A program made the position numbers and the translations under genes. Below the pieces are notes generated by a model, which had not been told where the DNA came from, ran no database searches, and saw nothing but the letters and a program-made list of their open reading frames with translations. A stretch of DNA of 64,000 nt, from the NCBI GenBank assembly GCA_016271365.2, contig JADMNL010000028.1:53834001-53898000 (forward strand), in the 5' to 3' direction. Positions 1 to 11,134 of this stretch are shown piece after piece (within the stretch, counting starts at the first letter, position 1; each line of letters begins with the position of its first letter). Origin of the DNA: Neoceratodus forsteri (lineage: Eukaryota; Chordata; Ceratodontiformes; Ceratodontidae).

Positions 1-1719
1 ACAGTGGTCACAGCCCTCTGGGACACTTCTTGCCCCTTTCTTCCCACTAGTGGCCCACAGTATATCAGAATTACCTTCACAGTATACACTTACCACAGGA
101 CTGGTTCAGGCACTGGGACCCCTGTAAAAAAAGAAGATACAGTGCAACAATCACAGTACAATACTTTAACAAAGACAAATACCCCAGGCAGTATAACTTT
201 GCTCAAACAAAGCAGCTCTGATTTATTTGAGGGGGATATAACAAGACAGGAAATCAGGTTAAGTGGCTTATCCACTTTACTCATCTACCTATGGCTCTGT
301 GCACGCGCCATCCACCAGTTACTGTCCTCGGTACCCAGGCCCTAGTAGCTGGTCAAACCGTGGCAGCTGGTGGGGCCCTTTCTGAGAAAAAGAAAAATTA
401 GTTAAACAGTTAGCGAGTACAGTAATTCCATTTGGATTCAATGGCAATTCAACGAGGAGCGACCCTGAATTAGTACTCACGACCTCCAAACAAGATGAGG
501 GTCCTTCAACGTCAGCAGGGCTACTCTTGAGCTCCATGAGACTCCTCACACATTTATATGACAAACTACAACAGGCAAAAGTCCTTTAATGGCAGCAAGT
601 TCACCTTGAGCTACACTAGCCTCCTCACACATTTGTATGGTAAACAGTAACAAGCAAAAGTCCTTTAATGGCAGCAGGATTCACTTAAGCACACAAGCCT
701 CCTCACACATTTATATGGTAACAGTAACAGAAAAAAGTCCTTTAATAGCAGCAGGACTCACTAGAGCTACCACAAGCCTCCTCACACATTTATATGGTAA
801 AAAGAAGTACTATACCAGGCAGGCTCTTCTCTATCCTGATCGCAATTACTGCACAATACCCGGAGAACACACAGCAGATTCAGTTCCTGACAGACCGGCG
901 CAATTCAGCAATTTCTCCAGTCTTCTACAGGGTGAGCCCTAGTTTCTACTCTTCAGATATCCTTTGATTCTCTTCACAGGAGCCAGATTCAGTCCCAACA
1001 AGCAGTTACACAAGCTGCAGACCGGAACTCTGGGCCTTACACCGTTTCCCGACTAAAACTGCACACCAAAAGCACAGGGCTCCTTCCTCTTCACTGCCAG
1101 AGCTCAACTGAAACTCCAGCAGACAAAACCAGGCACTTCCTTTGAGTTCCTCCCAGTTCTTGGCTGGATTAGCACTCACAATAGACTGCCCCTGTTGGTC
1201 AAAAAGGCACGATCAAACTACATCTCCCAGAGTCACTGCCCGCACAGTCCTCTTGTGGCTGGCTCAGATTACGAGTCAAGTTCAATTCAGCCAAGGCACC
1301 ATTTAGAGCTACCTTAACCCACACTGATTGGTCCAGTTCAGCAGTTCAAAACTAGAATGGGGAACTAGGCAAACACAGTTCTGACTGCAAAGAAAGCAGG
1401 TTAGACAAACTGTATTTTCATTATTACTCTAAATGATTTCTGGCAAACAGTTATATCTTTTCGAGATGGGTTCCCTTTGCTCTCTAGTGACTGCAAAAAT
1501 GGAGTGAATTGGCAGTAGCTCGAGTGGTACTCAAGCAGAAAACACACAGTCCCCCCATACAAACTAAATATGTCTGCAAGCAGACAGCTCTTAAAGAGAC
1601 AGTACCAGAGCTAAAACACTCACAGATAAATAAGACTAAACGTAAACACCATTCAGGCTTGGAGCATTCAAGCAAGCTCCTGGAAGTCTTTTGGGAACCC
1701 CCATTTGCAGGGGTTTACA
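1..1719 (-). mobile_element. Solo LTR (LTR1), cut by the window start
   Basis: This is the reverse complement of the long terminal repeat seen complete at 57,305-58,910. In this orientation its 5' end (TGTAAACCCC on the minus strand) lies at 1,719, and its 3' end is just outside the window. Shared landmarks are the G-rich start, the stretch around 'actgtctctttaagagctg', and the polyadenylation region. No gag, pol or env sequence adjoins it, so it is best read as a solo LTR of an endogenous retrovirus-like element. It is inserted in the CR1 3' fragment that continues at 1,720. A non-autonomous DNA transposon with short inverted ends is the alternative, but a single AATAAA in a fixed position in each copy favours an LTR. 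Confidence 0.7.
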
Positions 1720-2318
1720 CTGGGATGTATAGGGAGAGCATCACTAGCAGAAAACAGGAAGTTGTTATCCCTCTGTACAGACAGTTGGTGAGACCCCATC
1801 TGGAGTACTACATCCAGTTCTGGAGACCCCATCTCCATAAGGACATAGACAGGATGGAGGCAGTCCAGAGGAGGGCAACTAAAATGGTGCAGGGTCTGCA
1901 AGAGAAGCCATATGAGGAGAGACTAAAGGAGTTTAATATGTATACCCTTGAGGAAAGGAGGGAGGGGGGGCATGATAGAAACATTTAAGTACCTCAGTGG
2001 AATAAATAAAGTCCAAGAGGGTAGCATCTTTCAGAAAAAGAGATCTGCAAGAACAAGGGGACACAATTTAAAGATAATGGGGGGACGGCTCAGGGGCAAT
2101 GTGAGGAAGTATTTTTTCACCGAGAGGGTGGTGGACACATGGCGCCACCTTTCTGAGGAGGTTGTGGGGTCTAAAACTCTGGGAGAATTTAGAATGCATG
2201 GGACAGACATAAGACAGTTCTTGGTTCGTAGGAAGAAATAGGCTGTTGGTTAACTAGGATCTGCAGCTTATCCAGTAGGTAGGGAAATGGGCAGACTAGG
2301 TGGGCCAAGTGGTCCTTA
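1720..2318 (+). pseudogene. CR1 LINE ORF2 C-terminus and 3' UTR fragment
   Basis: The end of a CR1 reverse transcriptase ORF is read in two frames. It has the conserved post-catalytic block (PLYRQLVRPHLEY, then EAVQRRATKMVQGL) and then the terminal block with GGRLRGNVRKYFFTERVV. It aligns closely with 26,343-26,945, a better-preserved copy. A frameshift lies near 1,960. The 3' UTR (gcagactaggtgggccaag) is interrupted at 2,318 by LTR2 and resumes at 4,168. Non-functional relic. Confidence 0.85.
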
Positions 2319-4167
2319 TGTAACCCCCCTGCAAATGGGGGTTCCCAAAAGTCTTCAGGAGCTTGCCTGAATGCTCCTAGTCTGGGCGGTGTTCGGTGTC
2401 TGAGCTGTTTAAATGTGGTTCCAAGTGAGTGCTAATTGAACCTCCACGTACTGTCTCTTTAAGAGCTGTCTGCTTGCAGACTTAATTAGTTGTATGGGGG
2501 GACTGTGTATTTAATGCTCTAAATCACCGAGCTGCTGTAATTCACTCTTTCTGCCTTTGCTACATTTGCAGAGGAGCCTTGTTGAAAGATATAACTGTTT
2601 GCAGAAATCATTTAGAGTGACTGAGAAAATGTAGTTTGTCTAACCTGCCTTTATTTCAGCATGAACTGTTTCAGTGTAGCTCTTTCATTTTGGTCCTGAA
2701 TTGCTGACTTGGACCAATCAGGATGATAGGGAGGCCTTAAAATGGAGCCTGTGGACAAATTGGAACCTGGACTCTCAATTTTGAGCCAGCCACAAGGAGA
2801 TTGTATGAGCAGTGACTCTGGGAAATGTAGTTTTGACCTTGGCGCCTTTTTTCATCAACAGAGGGAGTCTTATTGTGAGTGACAGCCGAACTAGCCAACA
2901 GAATAGTGTGGAGCTAAAGGAAATGCCCTGCTCTGTGACTAGAAAGATTAGATCAGTTATGACAGTGAAGAGAGAAGGAGATCTGTGCTTCTGCGGTGTA
3001 TAGTTTCATGCGGGAAAGCGTGTGAGGCCCTGAGGTTTGGCCTGCAGCTGTTGTAAGCACTAGTTCAGACGGAATCTGACTTGTGAGGAGAAAGAAGGAA
3101 GTCTGAAAGGTAGAAACCAGGCTAACCCTGTAGAAGACTGGAGAAATTGCTGAATCGCGCTCGGTCTGTCAGGAACTGAAGCTGCTGTGTGTGCTCCTGG
3201 GTATTTTGCAGTAATTGTGATCGGGATCTAGGGCAGCCTGCCTGGTATAGTACTTTCCTTTCACATATGAATGTGCGTAGTGCTTTGTGAATAAGCTATT
3301 TCCAATCCCCTGTGCTGTGTACTGTGTGTGAAGCTGGAAGCAAACCCCAGCTTGCTCTCGGACTAAATTGTTTGCTATCTACTGCAGTGGGGTCCAGTCA
3401 CAAGGACCTTGTCTCCATGCCCTGTTGTTCTAGCGACCAGAAGAACATCCATCATCCGGTTCTCAACTTGGGTATTGTAGTACAAATCAGGGTATTCCCT
3501 GCATCCTGTTTTCAATTACAAGTGTGTCATCTAATTATTGTTGTTTCACTTCTTCATGGAGTGAGCCATCCGGCTCCGGATTACAATTGGGTGTTGTGCA
3601 TATATTTTCTTCTACAGGGCCCAGTCCATCTGCACCTGCTGGCCAACCCCGGGCAACAGACCTGGCTAGCCCCCCTCTAACCTCGGTACCCAGAGTGTGA
3701 CTTTTCAGACCCTGTATGTGTGCACAGTACTGTGATTTAATTCTGCCAATTAACCTGATCTCTCCCTCCCGTGTTTTATTCCCCCTAAATAAACCAGATT
3801 TGATGTTGTTAAACTTAAACTGTCTGAAGTGTCAGTACCTACATATCAAGGATTGTATTGGTTTGTGTATGTTGAGGGGTCCCCAGAGACGAACCTCAGA
3901 ATCAGTCTCGAGGGTAAGTGGTACTTTATGAATGAGCAGTGTGTACATGTGGGGTATTGGGACTGTAACTTCTGTGCATTGTGTGAGCCACTAGAGGGAA
4001 TAAAAGGGGGTCTCAGTGTCCCAGAGGGCTGTGACCAAGCTAATCTAACCACTACAAACCCTGACTTCTGGGTGGAGGCACCGCCATAGAACCTTGGCCC
4101 CTCAACCTGTCAGTAGTCAAGCTGGCAGGGGTAGCAGCCCTTGGGATAGCGCCACCTGGAGGTTACA
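2319..4167 (+). mobile_element. Solo LTR (LTR2), TG...CA, with 4-bp target duplication
   Basis: The element begins TGTAACCCCC and ends GGGTTACA, matching the ends of the copy at 57,305-58,910. It is about 1.85 kb, some 240 bp longer than that copy, because the stretch about 3,260-3,690 differs. An AATAAA lies near 3,787, followed by a U5-like region. It is inserted in the CR1 3' UTR: the flanks are ctta (2,315-2,318) and ttta (4,168-4,171), a 4-bp duplication with one substitution. The uninterrupted CR1 sequence at 26,935-26,945 shows the target site. A 4-bp duplication is usual for gammaretrovirus-like integrases. No internal retroviral genes are present. Confidence 0.75.
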
Positions 4168-4220
4168 TTTATCTGCCATCCAAGTCTATGTTTCTGTGTT
4201 TCTACGTTTCTATGAGCATG
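4168..4220 (+). mobile_element. CR1 3' terminus (continuation after LTR2)
   Basis: The sequence resumes with 'tctgccatc' and the short 3' terminal repeat 'tatgtttct...'. This matches the end of the CR1 copy at 26,940-26,985, so the CR1 insertion ended near 4,215. Confidence 0.75.
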
Positions 4221-4323
4221 CTTGTCCCGTGAAATATATATATCTAATTGGGCCACAGACCTTTATGGGCCCTGTAAAATCGAATCTTAATAATGGTCTG
4301 GAGTTCAGAAAGATTGATTAGAT
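4221..4323. other. Unassigned spacer between CR1 3' end and SINE
   Basis: I recognise no gene or repeat in these roughly 100 bases. Confidence 0.4.
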
Positions 4324-4810
4324 CTGCCCGGTGGCGCAGAAGGTTGAGGCACTGGCGCCTTACCTCGAACCATGCCGGTGACCTGGGTTCAGGAATGGAC
4401 CTCTCCTGGGGTGGGTATTGGGGAGGCATCATGCTGCAGCGGCCTCTGGTGGAGACCAGGAGCACTGCAGAGGTGGCATAAGGGAACAGCACAGAAAACC
4501 GGACCAAAACGCTCCACGATTAAACAGATGATGGCTGCTAGTCACCATGCCACCAATGCCCTGAAGGAGCCTCTCCACCTGAGCAGCATCCGGGGCCAAC
4601 TAGTAGCTCTGGTTGCCTCCTGGTGCCTTCCTCCTTGGAAGAGGATCCGCCCGGTGAAAGGTTACGTCTGGGTTACCCTGGGGTGGCTGCCATGTGAGTT
4701 GGAATCTCAGTAAGGGACATGTGGATCAGGTGGGGCCATGGTAGCCTGAAGGAGTGGTGGGTGGTGGAGCACGTAGGAGGGTTAGGGTCCCCTTTGTGTC
4801 TCCTCCAGAA
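4324..4810 (+). mobile_element. tRNA-derived SINE, long-bodied family (copy a)
   Basis: The 5' head has an RNA polymerase III A-box-like motif (ggtggcgcagaaggttgagg, 4,330-4,349) and a B-box-like motif (gacctgggttcaggaat) about 50 bp later. The head and parts of the body (for example 'gaaggagtgg' near 4,749) match the SINEs at 32,636-33,237 and 53,581-54,090, which have clear target duplications. The 3' end of this copy is not sharply defined and I see no tail. The ORFs through it are incidental. Confidence 0.6.
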
Positions 4811-5288
4811 ATCTGTCAAATGCTCAGGCTGGGGTTCTTCAAATAATGTAAACCATATCTCTGTACGAGCAGTCCTTCAAATTAGACACTGCAGATAATT
4901 CACGACAAGAAAGGGACAGAAATAAAATGTAATGGTGATCTCCTAGAGTACTTCAACCAGCCTCCCAAACTAAAAATGGTTGTCAAAAATCAAACATTAA
5001 AGTAACTAAACAGGAGCAGGTCTCAATGCTGCAACCCCACAGAGTTCTCCAAAGTTAATGCCAGATGATGCAGGAAAACTTCACCCCTCAAAAGTAAATT
5101 TTAATCAGATCTCAAAATGGGTCAAGAATTCCAGTCAAAGCAGGTCAAAAAACTAACTTCTAGAATGCTGCACAATGTAGATTCTGGGAGGCCACATTTT
5201 ATCTCACCGTGTTTGATCCTACTAGACGGCCAGGCCAAGCTTAGGTTATAATACTTCTCGTAGTTCCACAAATTGAGCACAAATATCC
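4811..5288. other. Unassigned, possibly the inter-ORF part of an L1-type relic
   Basis: I recognise no coding motif. It lies immediately downstream, on the minus strand, of the L1-type ORF1 fragment at 5,289, so it may be the eroded ORF1-ORF2 junction. That is inference from position only. Confidence 0.3.
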
Positions 5289-6010
5289 TCATCCCTCTTT
5301 GCCAAATAGTTCCAGTAACAACTTGACCAGTTCTCCAGCTGCCTGCTGTGCTGTATCAAAATGGTATGCTCCAGGTGGGAGAGTTACCTCAAGCCGAGCA
5401 GGGTACATCATACGTTGCTTAATCTTTGCTGTCCATAATATGGACTGTAGAGGTCGATAGGCCTCTTGATCTTGTCGCACTTTGAAGGTGAGATCCGGGA
5501 CCAGTCTAAGACATTTTTCCAGACCATTCAAATTTTGATGCCGCTCTGGCTGCTTTTAACAAATGATCGCGGTCCAGATAATTGAGCACTTTAAATATGA
5601 TGGGCCAAGGTGGGTCTCCTGGGGCTGGCTTGGATCTGAGGGAACAGTGAGCATGCTCAGTCACATAGGTGGGGCCCTGTGAGCACTTTTAATAACAAAG
5701 GGGATAGTAGATGAACGCTCTTCTCCCCCCTCCGGGAGTTCCAATAGTGCTAAATTGTTCCTCCTGGAGCGGTCCTCCAGGTCTTCCACTTTTTCCTCCA
5801 TTTTTTTCATCCAGTGCACCATAGAACCATCACCTCAGGCTCAGTTTTGTTACATTGGTCCTCCGTCGATGAAATACGGGCCTCAGCATGGGTCACCCGC
5901 TGTGTGACCACTGACAGGTTTGGTTTCCAGTCCCTGAACTCTGAAATCAGTGCAAGCAAGGCTGTTTTGATTGTTTGCTGCTCTGTGTACATCTGCTGTT
6001 AGGTGACTAA
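5289..6010 (-). pseudogene. L1/Tx1-type LINE ORF1 relic
   Basis: Two minus-strand segments resemble the L1 ORF1 RNA-binding chaperone. 5,807-5,992 reads as the coiled-coil part (QRVTHAEARISSTEDQ). 5,289-5,600 reads as the C-terminal domain (KIKQRMMYPARLEVTLP, then FDTAQQAAGELVKLL). Between them, in shifted frames, are an NNLALLELPEG-like stretch near 5,750 and a VLNYLDRDHLLKAAR stretch near 5,560, both typical of the RRM and its border in this family. At least two frameshifts break it. No ORF2 is seen downstream. It is the only L1-like sequence I found in the window. Confidence 0.65.
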
Positions 6011-6356
6011 GTAGTTGCAGATGCAAGATCTAGTGGGCAGTTGTTCCTGCAGGGCCATTTGCAATCTAGGCCCTGCACTGCATCCTGTTCACCCTCGAGT
6101 CATCAATCTGCAGAAATCCTGATCCCAGTGAAATGTCTACTGCCTCTCCCATTGTTGATCGCTACTCAGGTTAGAGCTGGGAAGACTCCTAAAGTAGAGT
6201 AGAAATGTCTCTGAATATGGGAAAATGAGTGAGAAATTGAGCATTTGCGGTGGAGCTTCTCAGCAGAGCAGCTACTCCTCAGCAGGCATCACACGATCAC
6301 CAAGCTAGGACCTTTTAAATCTAAATTCCATACGGCCCTAGCCTCAGACAGCAACT
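6011..6356. other. Unassigned, possible L1 5' region
   Basis: No coding motif was recognised. It lies upstream (minus strand) of the L1-type ORF1 start and may be its leader. Confidence 0.25.
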
Positions 6357-6830
6357 GTGACTGTGAGACCTGATCCCCTCCCCATCTATTCTCCTCCTAT
6401 CAGCCTTCTACCTTCCTACTTGCCCTCTGTCTTGCTCCTCTTCCCTCCCTACTTTCTGTTCTCACCATCTCTCCTCCTCTCCTACTCATTTCCCCTTCTC
6501 CCCTCCACCCCACTGTCCTGCATCCCAGTGATACTCCATCCCTCACCCCTCTCCTCTCGCACCCTGTGTGCCTCCTCCCTGCTTCCTTCCCTTTGTTTCC
6601 CCTTTCCTCCCACCCCACCCCTTTCTGCCCTGGATTTCCCATGCTCTCCATCCTTCCACCCCACTCCCTCTCTGCCCATGGTCATCCCTTTGCCCCTTAG
6701 CCCCCTCCCCATTTTCTCATTTCCCAACCCCTCCCACCTCCCTCATTTTTCCTTCGTTCACTATCTCCCTTATTTTACTTTTGTTTGCCTACCCCCATCC
6801 TGGTAAATCCCCCCCCAGGCTTCAGGATCT
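6357..6830. repeat. Polypyrimidine (C/T-rich) low-complexity tract
   Basis: About 470 bp consist very largely of C and T on the plus strand, without a simple repeating unit. The open frames in both directions (Pro/Leu/Ser-rich one way, Gly/Arg/Glu-rich the other) follow from the composition and are not genes. It could be an expanded pyrimidine tract of a neighbouring retroelement. Confidence 0.8.
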
Positions 6831-7336
6831 CTGCCTTGTCACTTCTCACCCTGGTAACATGGGCCTCCCTGCTGTCTATTCTTATTAGCACTTCAGACAA
6901 TAGAACTGATGCTTTAACATGTTCTGGCAACCTAGATTAGTGTTTTCATAGCTTACCTAATGTTACCGCTGACACACCGTGTTTCCCGAAACATCCTATA
7001 TTGCTAACTGCTTTATTTTCTTAACTGGGTCAAGTGACCTTGTCCTAGCTATACTACTGCTCGATACTCTCACTCCAAAAAAACTGCCTTTATCTGCAAA
7101 AGTGTATAGCTTTACCAACTGAACCTGTTCTAGCATTTTCTGCTTAGTGTTCTGTACTCCTCGTTTGATACTTTTACTGGTTGTAACATTGCCCTACTGT
7201 AAACTGAACATTTGATGACTGTGTATATGTAACCTCTGTATTTTGAATTTGTACACATGTGATTGCTATGACGTGGAACCTCTGTAAAAGAGCCTTTGGC
7301 TCACAGGTACTTTCCTTAGACAAAAACATACATAAC
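6831..7336. other. Unassigned DNA
   Basis: I see no recognisable gene, RNA or repeat here. It ends where the minus-strand CR1 copy A1 begins. Confidence 0.4.
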
Positions 7337-8010
7337 GAGATCTTGGTGTCACCTGCAAACAGGTAGACCTTTCCTTTCAGTCCATCTGCAATGTCATTAA
7401 TGAAGACATTGAACAGGACTGGTCTTTATACTGATCCCTAAGGTAGTCCACTGGTCACCCCATCTCCAAAGATTGTAACCCATTTACCACCACCCTCTGT
7501 CTCCTGTCTGTTAACAGTTCTATCCCAGTTCACCACCTTGTCTCCATGCCCAGACTACTCATCTTGTTAATCAGCCTTCTGTATGGGACAGTGTCAAAAG
7601 CTTTACTGAAATCTAGGTAGGCAATGTCTACTGACCCTCCTGATTTACTTCCTTAGTCACCCAATAAAAAAAGTATATTAGATTCATTTAACATGACCTT
7701 CCTGCTGTAAATCCATGTTGCCTCAGATCCCAAGCAGCGCTGGATTCCAGATGTGCCACTATCCTTTCTTTCATCAGTGTCTCCATGATCTTTCCCACCA
7801 CTGAGGTGAAGCTAACTGGCCTGTAGTTCCCGCGCTCCTCCCAACTGCCACTTTTGTGCAGTGGACAACATATGCTCTCATCCAGTCCTCTGAATCCACA
7901 CCCGTGTTGAGTGACTCTGTGAAAAGGGCCACCAGAGGTGCTGCTAGTTCCCTTTGCAGTGCCCTTAATATTCTCAGATGGATGCCGCCTGGTCACATGG
8001 CCTTATCCAC
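7337..8010 (-). pseudogene. CR1 reverse transcriptase fragment (A1)
   Basis: The segment 7,688-7,996 encodes NYRPVSFTSVVGKIME and QHGFTAGRSC, the first RT blocks. Further downstream on the minus strand, about 7,600, is a DFSKAFDTV-like stretch. The A/YxDD box near 7,350 reads FAGDTK, so the first catalytic aspartate is replaced. Several frameshifts and stops. Not functional. Confidence 0.8.
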
Positions 8011-8639
8011 CTTCAGCTTTGAGTTCTTCCAGAACACTCTCCACTCTGAATGGACTGATGTCCACTCCCCCCACATTGCCTCTGCAACCCAACTGTGAAT
8101 CCTGAGTAGAAGTATTTGTTCAGTTTTCTTCCTTGTCTAGATCCACCTCCTTACACTCTCCCTTCTTCCCTTTGAGTCAGACCCCTTCCCCAGGGTTTTC
8201 TTCTTTCACTGACGTACCCCTTTGTTTATAGATCATGCTAAACCCTCTTCTGTCTGTGCTGTCACCCTCCTAACAACATTCCTTCCTTTAGACATTCAAG
8301 GTACACCTCCCTGTCCTCCCTTTGGCTCCCCTTATATTTCCTGAAACTCAGCCTTTTAGCCTTGATTTTGTCCTCACCTCTTTAGAGAACCATAGTGGTT
8401 TCCTTCTTCATTTCCCTTTGGCTACTATCTTAATGCAATGGCTTGTTTTCTCCACTATGACTCCTTTCAGTTTCTCCCGTTGTTCGTTCACCCCCTCTAT
8501 TACCCCTCCCTTCCCCAGAATTGCTTGTATACATCTACCCATTTCAGTGAAATCTGCCCTCTTGAAATCTGATACTCTTGCCCTTGTGTGGTTTAATTGA
8601 GTCCATGTCTCCATGCTGAGCCACACCATGTGGTGGTCA

Positions 8640-9241
8640 CTAGACCCCAGCTGCCCTTACAACTGTATTTCTTTGACTCTGTTCCCATTGGTCCATACCA
8701 GGTCCAGAATCGGCATGTCCTGGTTGGCTCATGCACCAGCTGAGTCCAACCTCCTGATGGGATTCTAGGATGGCTGTGCTTCTGGCTAAAGCAGCCACCT
8801 GGGTGGCCCAGTCCACATCTGGCATATTGAAATCCCCCAGTAGCCGGATTTCACCTTTAGCTGCCATGTCATGTATGTTCTCCACTAGTTCCCAGTCTAC
8901 TTCCTCCCTCTTTGTCGGAGGTCTGTAGATCACACCTGTGCATATTGCTGTTCCATTCCCTGGCTCCAGGGTGACCCACATTACCTCAGCCTCCCCCTAT
9001 CTTCCCTGAACTTCTGTAGCCTTAATACCATCTCTGATGTACAGGGCCACTCCCCCACCATTTTTACCCTCCCTGTCCCTCCTGGACAGTGATCAGCAGA
9101 GTACCACATCTCTGTTATTGCTGCTATGTCAAGGTCTGTATCTGCCAACAAGGCCTCAAGGTCAGAAACCTTATTTCCTAGGTTAGGGGCATTCATTAGC
9201 ATGACTTTCCATGTTTTACAGTCTGCCTCCCCCTCCAGCAT
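8640..9241 (-). pseudogene. CR1 apurinic-type endonuclease domain fragment (A1)
   Basis: The frame at 8,640-8,981 encodes GVIYRPPTKREEVDWELVE and RLLGDFNMPDVDWATQ. These match the central part of the APE-like endonuclease that CR1 elements use to nick target DNA. The frame at 8,981-9,241 encodes the upstream part (NAPNLGNKVSDLEALL, AAITEMWYS). The two halves are out of register. Confidence 0.8.
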
Positions 9242-9424
9242 CTTCCCCCACCCCAGTTTCCTTTCCTATGTACTCTCGCCCCCCCGTATCACTTGTAATA
9301 CATTCTTAGCCTGTACCTCCCTGCCTGCTGTAGCTGTTCCTGTAGTCAACTTATTTTCCTGCATGTTCCCATGGTGGGTGTTCCTCAGCCTCCTGACCCT
9401 CTTGGCTGTCCCTGCTTGGCCAGT

Positions 9425-10427
9425 TTAAATGCTCACAGCTGAAGCATTAAAACTTCTCACTAAGGACCAAGATCCCCTACTCAGACAGACACAGGCCATC
9501 CTGTATAAGCTCACATCTGCCGAGATCAGGCCCCAGGCCCCTTTGAAGCCAAAGCCATTCCTTCCACACCAATCCTTCAACCAGGAGCTGAAGATATGGA
9601 TGTGGAGTGCCCTAGCCTCCCCTGTGCCCTGGACAGGTAGCACCTCTGAGAATGACACAGAGCATGCTGTTTTTGGTTTCCCCTAGCTTCCTGAAATCCT
9701 CCTGACCTCTAGCTAATGCCACCCTTCTCCTGGCCATGTCATTGGTCACCAGGTGGACAGTGATGTCCAGCTGCTCCCTCCTAGCTATTGCCCTAGCATC
9801 CTATGGATCCACTTCCCATCCTTCCATGCAGCACCTCCTGGGAGGCACTTGACCACCCTCTCTCCCCTACCAGGTGTCCCTAACTCCGCTCCACAATCAA
9901 CAGAATCTACCACTAGGAGAAGCTTCCCCCTCCTCCTGGGTCCTCTGCCTCCCTTACCTGGGACTCCATCTTAGAGGACCCTCCCATCCTACCTGGTCCC
10001 TGCCTCAGGTTCCTGAGCAGGAATTTCCTGTTCCTCCAAAACAGTGTAGGAGTTACTAAGCAGGATCGGTTGGGGGATGTGCTTTCAACCCCCCTCATCC
10101 TCCCTGAAAAAAGACTTGTGCCTCATGGTATAAATTGCACTGTATTGGCAGCGCGATTTTGCCATGCTGCATAATGTCTTGCGACATTATGACCCCGTGC
10201 CAGCCCACAGTAGTCCAATCACTCCTCTTCCCAGGCATCCTTAAAGGTACAGGTTGTGGACGCGTTCTGGATGGGGTGAATGTTGCCATCAGCTTGGTCA
10301 ACTCTGCTTGGAGACAGGCAACCTCCTCCCTCAGCCCAGGGTGGTGCTTGCAGATAGGGCAGCATTGCAGCCTCCAGAATGTCTTCCTGAGACGGCTGCT
10401 CCACAACCACTGCACTGCACCACTCCC
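9425..10427 (-). pseudogene. CR1 ORF1 relic: zinc finger plus SGNH-esterase region (A1)
   Basis: The start lies near 10,427. A cysteine-rich N-terminus (CSGC..., then CCPICKHH) precedes a coiled-coil-like stretch (GLREEVACLQAELTKLM) and the block with MPGKRSDWTTVGW. The esterase-like part at 9,700-10,000 is frameshifted. The better-preserved version is in copy A2 at 40,914-41,381. CR1 ORF1 proteins of this layout are known to carry a GDSL/SGNH hydrolase fold. Not functional here. Confidence 0.65.
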
Positions 10428-11065
10428 ATCATGTGTGTTTCCCTCCTTAATCTACTGCCTGCTTAAGACAACTATTTGTTATCTCCCAAATATTGTGTTT
10501 CCTTTTGTTTCTTGTTATGTTTTTTGGTATTGATATGTAACAATATTGACACCAAATTGGGTATCCATGCATGATAAGCAGGTAGTGAACTAACCCTAGA
10601 AATACTTAAATAAACCCAAAGTTGATTGGCTAGCTAAATATATATCCAAATTGGAGACTTCCACAGACACCACGCAGAGAGTGACTGTGACAGAGTTAGT
10701 GCCACCTACAGATGTTTACCGAAGTGAAAACATCAAAACAAAAAGCAGGACCATTGCTGTCCTAAAAGTGGATATAATATATTACCTTAGCCAAGATCTG
10801 GACACTTAATAAGCAGCTTCTGGGCTATGATATTTCCGAGACACTGCTTTTGCCTTTTGTAAATATGTACAGGTAGCTGTCTGCCAGAGAGCCAGTCTGA
10901 AGTAACACCTGAGGTCTTCATTATCATTATCATGTCATCATGCAGCAGCAGCAGTGCCAGTCAGAAATAAATCACCCCTCCCTTTTCTTATATAGTTGTA
11001 CCAAACATGTTTTTTGATATTTTAAATTCCTTTGAGTGCTCTGTGATAACAACATTCACATTTAC
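10428..11065. other. Block B of the duplicated unit (copy U1, first part)
   Basis: This non-coding DNA lies upstream of the minus-strand CR1 ORF1 and is shared with 41,567-42,210 and 61,936-62,585. A conserved landmark is 'aataaacccaaagttgattg' near 10,610. It contains a GCA-rich run near 10,942. It may be CR1 5' UTR, original flank, or both. Homology stops at 11,065, where a LINE is inserted, and resumes at 15,806. Confidence 0.75.
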
Positions 11066-11134
11066 TGGATTTTGTAGGGACAAAAGAAGGCCAAGGCCCA
11101 TCGAGATTGCCCCCCTCTCAATAGAAGCACATTA

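Larger units (their letters stand above)
7337..10427 (-). mobile_element. CR1 LINE copy A1 (start of duplicated unit U1)
   Basis: A minus-strand CR1 contains decayed ORF1, endonuclease and reverse transcriptase segments in the usual order. It is collinear with copies at 38,578-41,566, 45,190-48,075 and 58,985-61,935. It lacks the 3' end of ORF2 and the 3' UTR: homology stops at the RT catalytic box near 7,350. CR1 insertions are normally truncated at the 5' end, so a missing 3' end points to later deletion or a duplication breakpoint. Confidence 0.85.

Noticed and set aside
6357..6806. 149-codon Pro/Leu/Ser-rich frame
   Set aside because: Explained by the polypyrimidine composition; no start context, domain or conserved partner.
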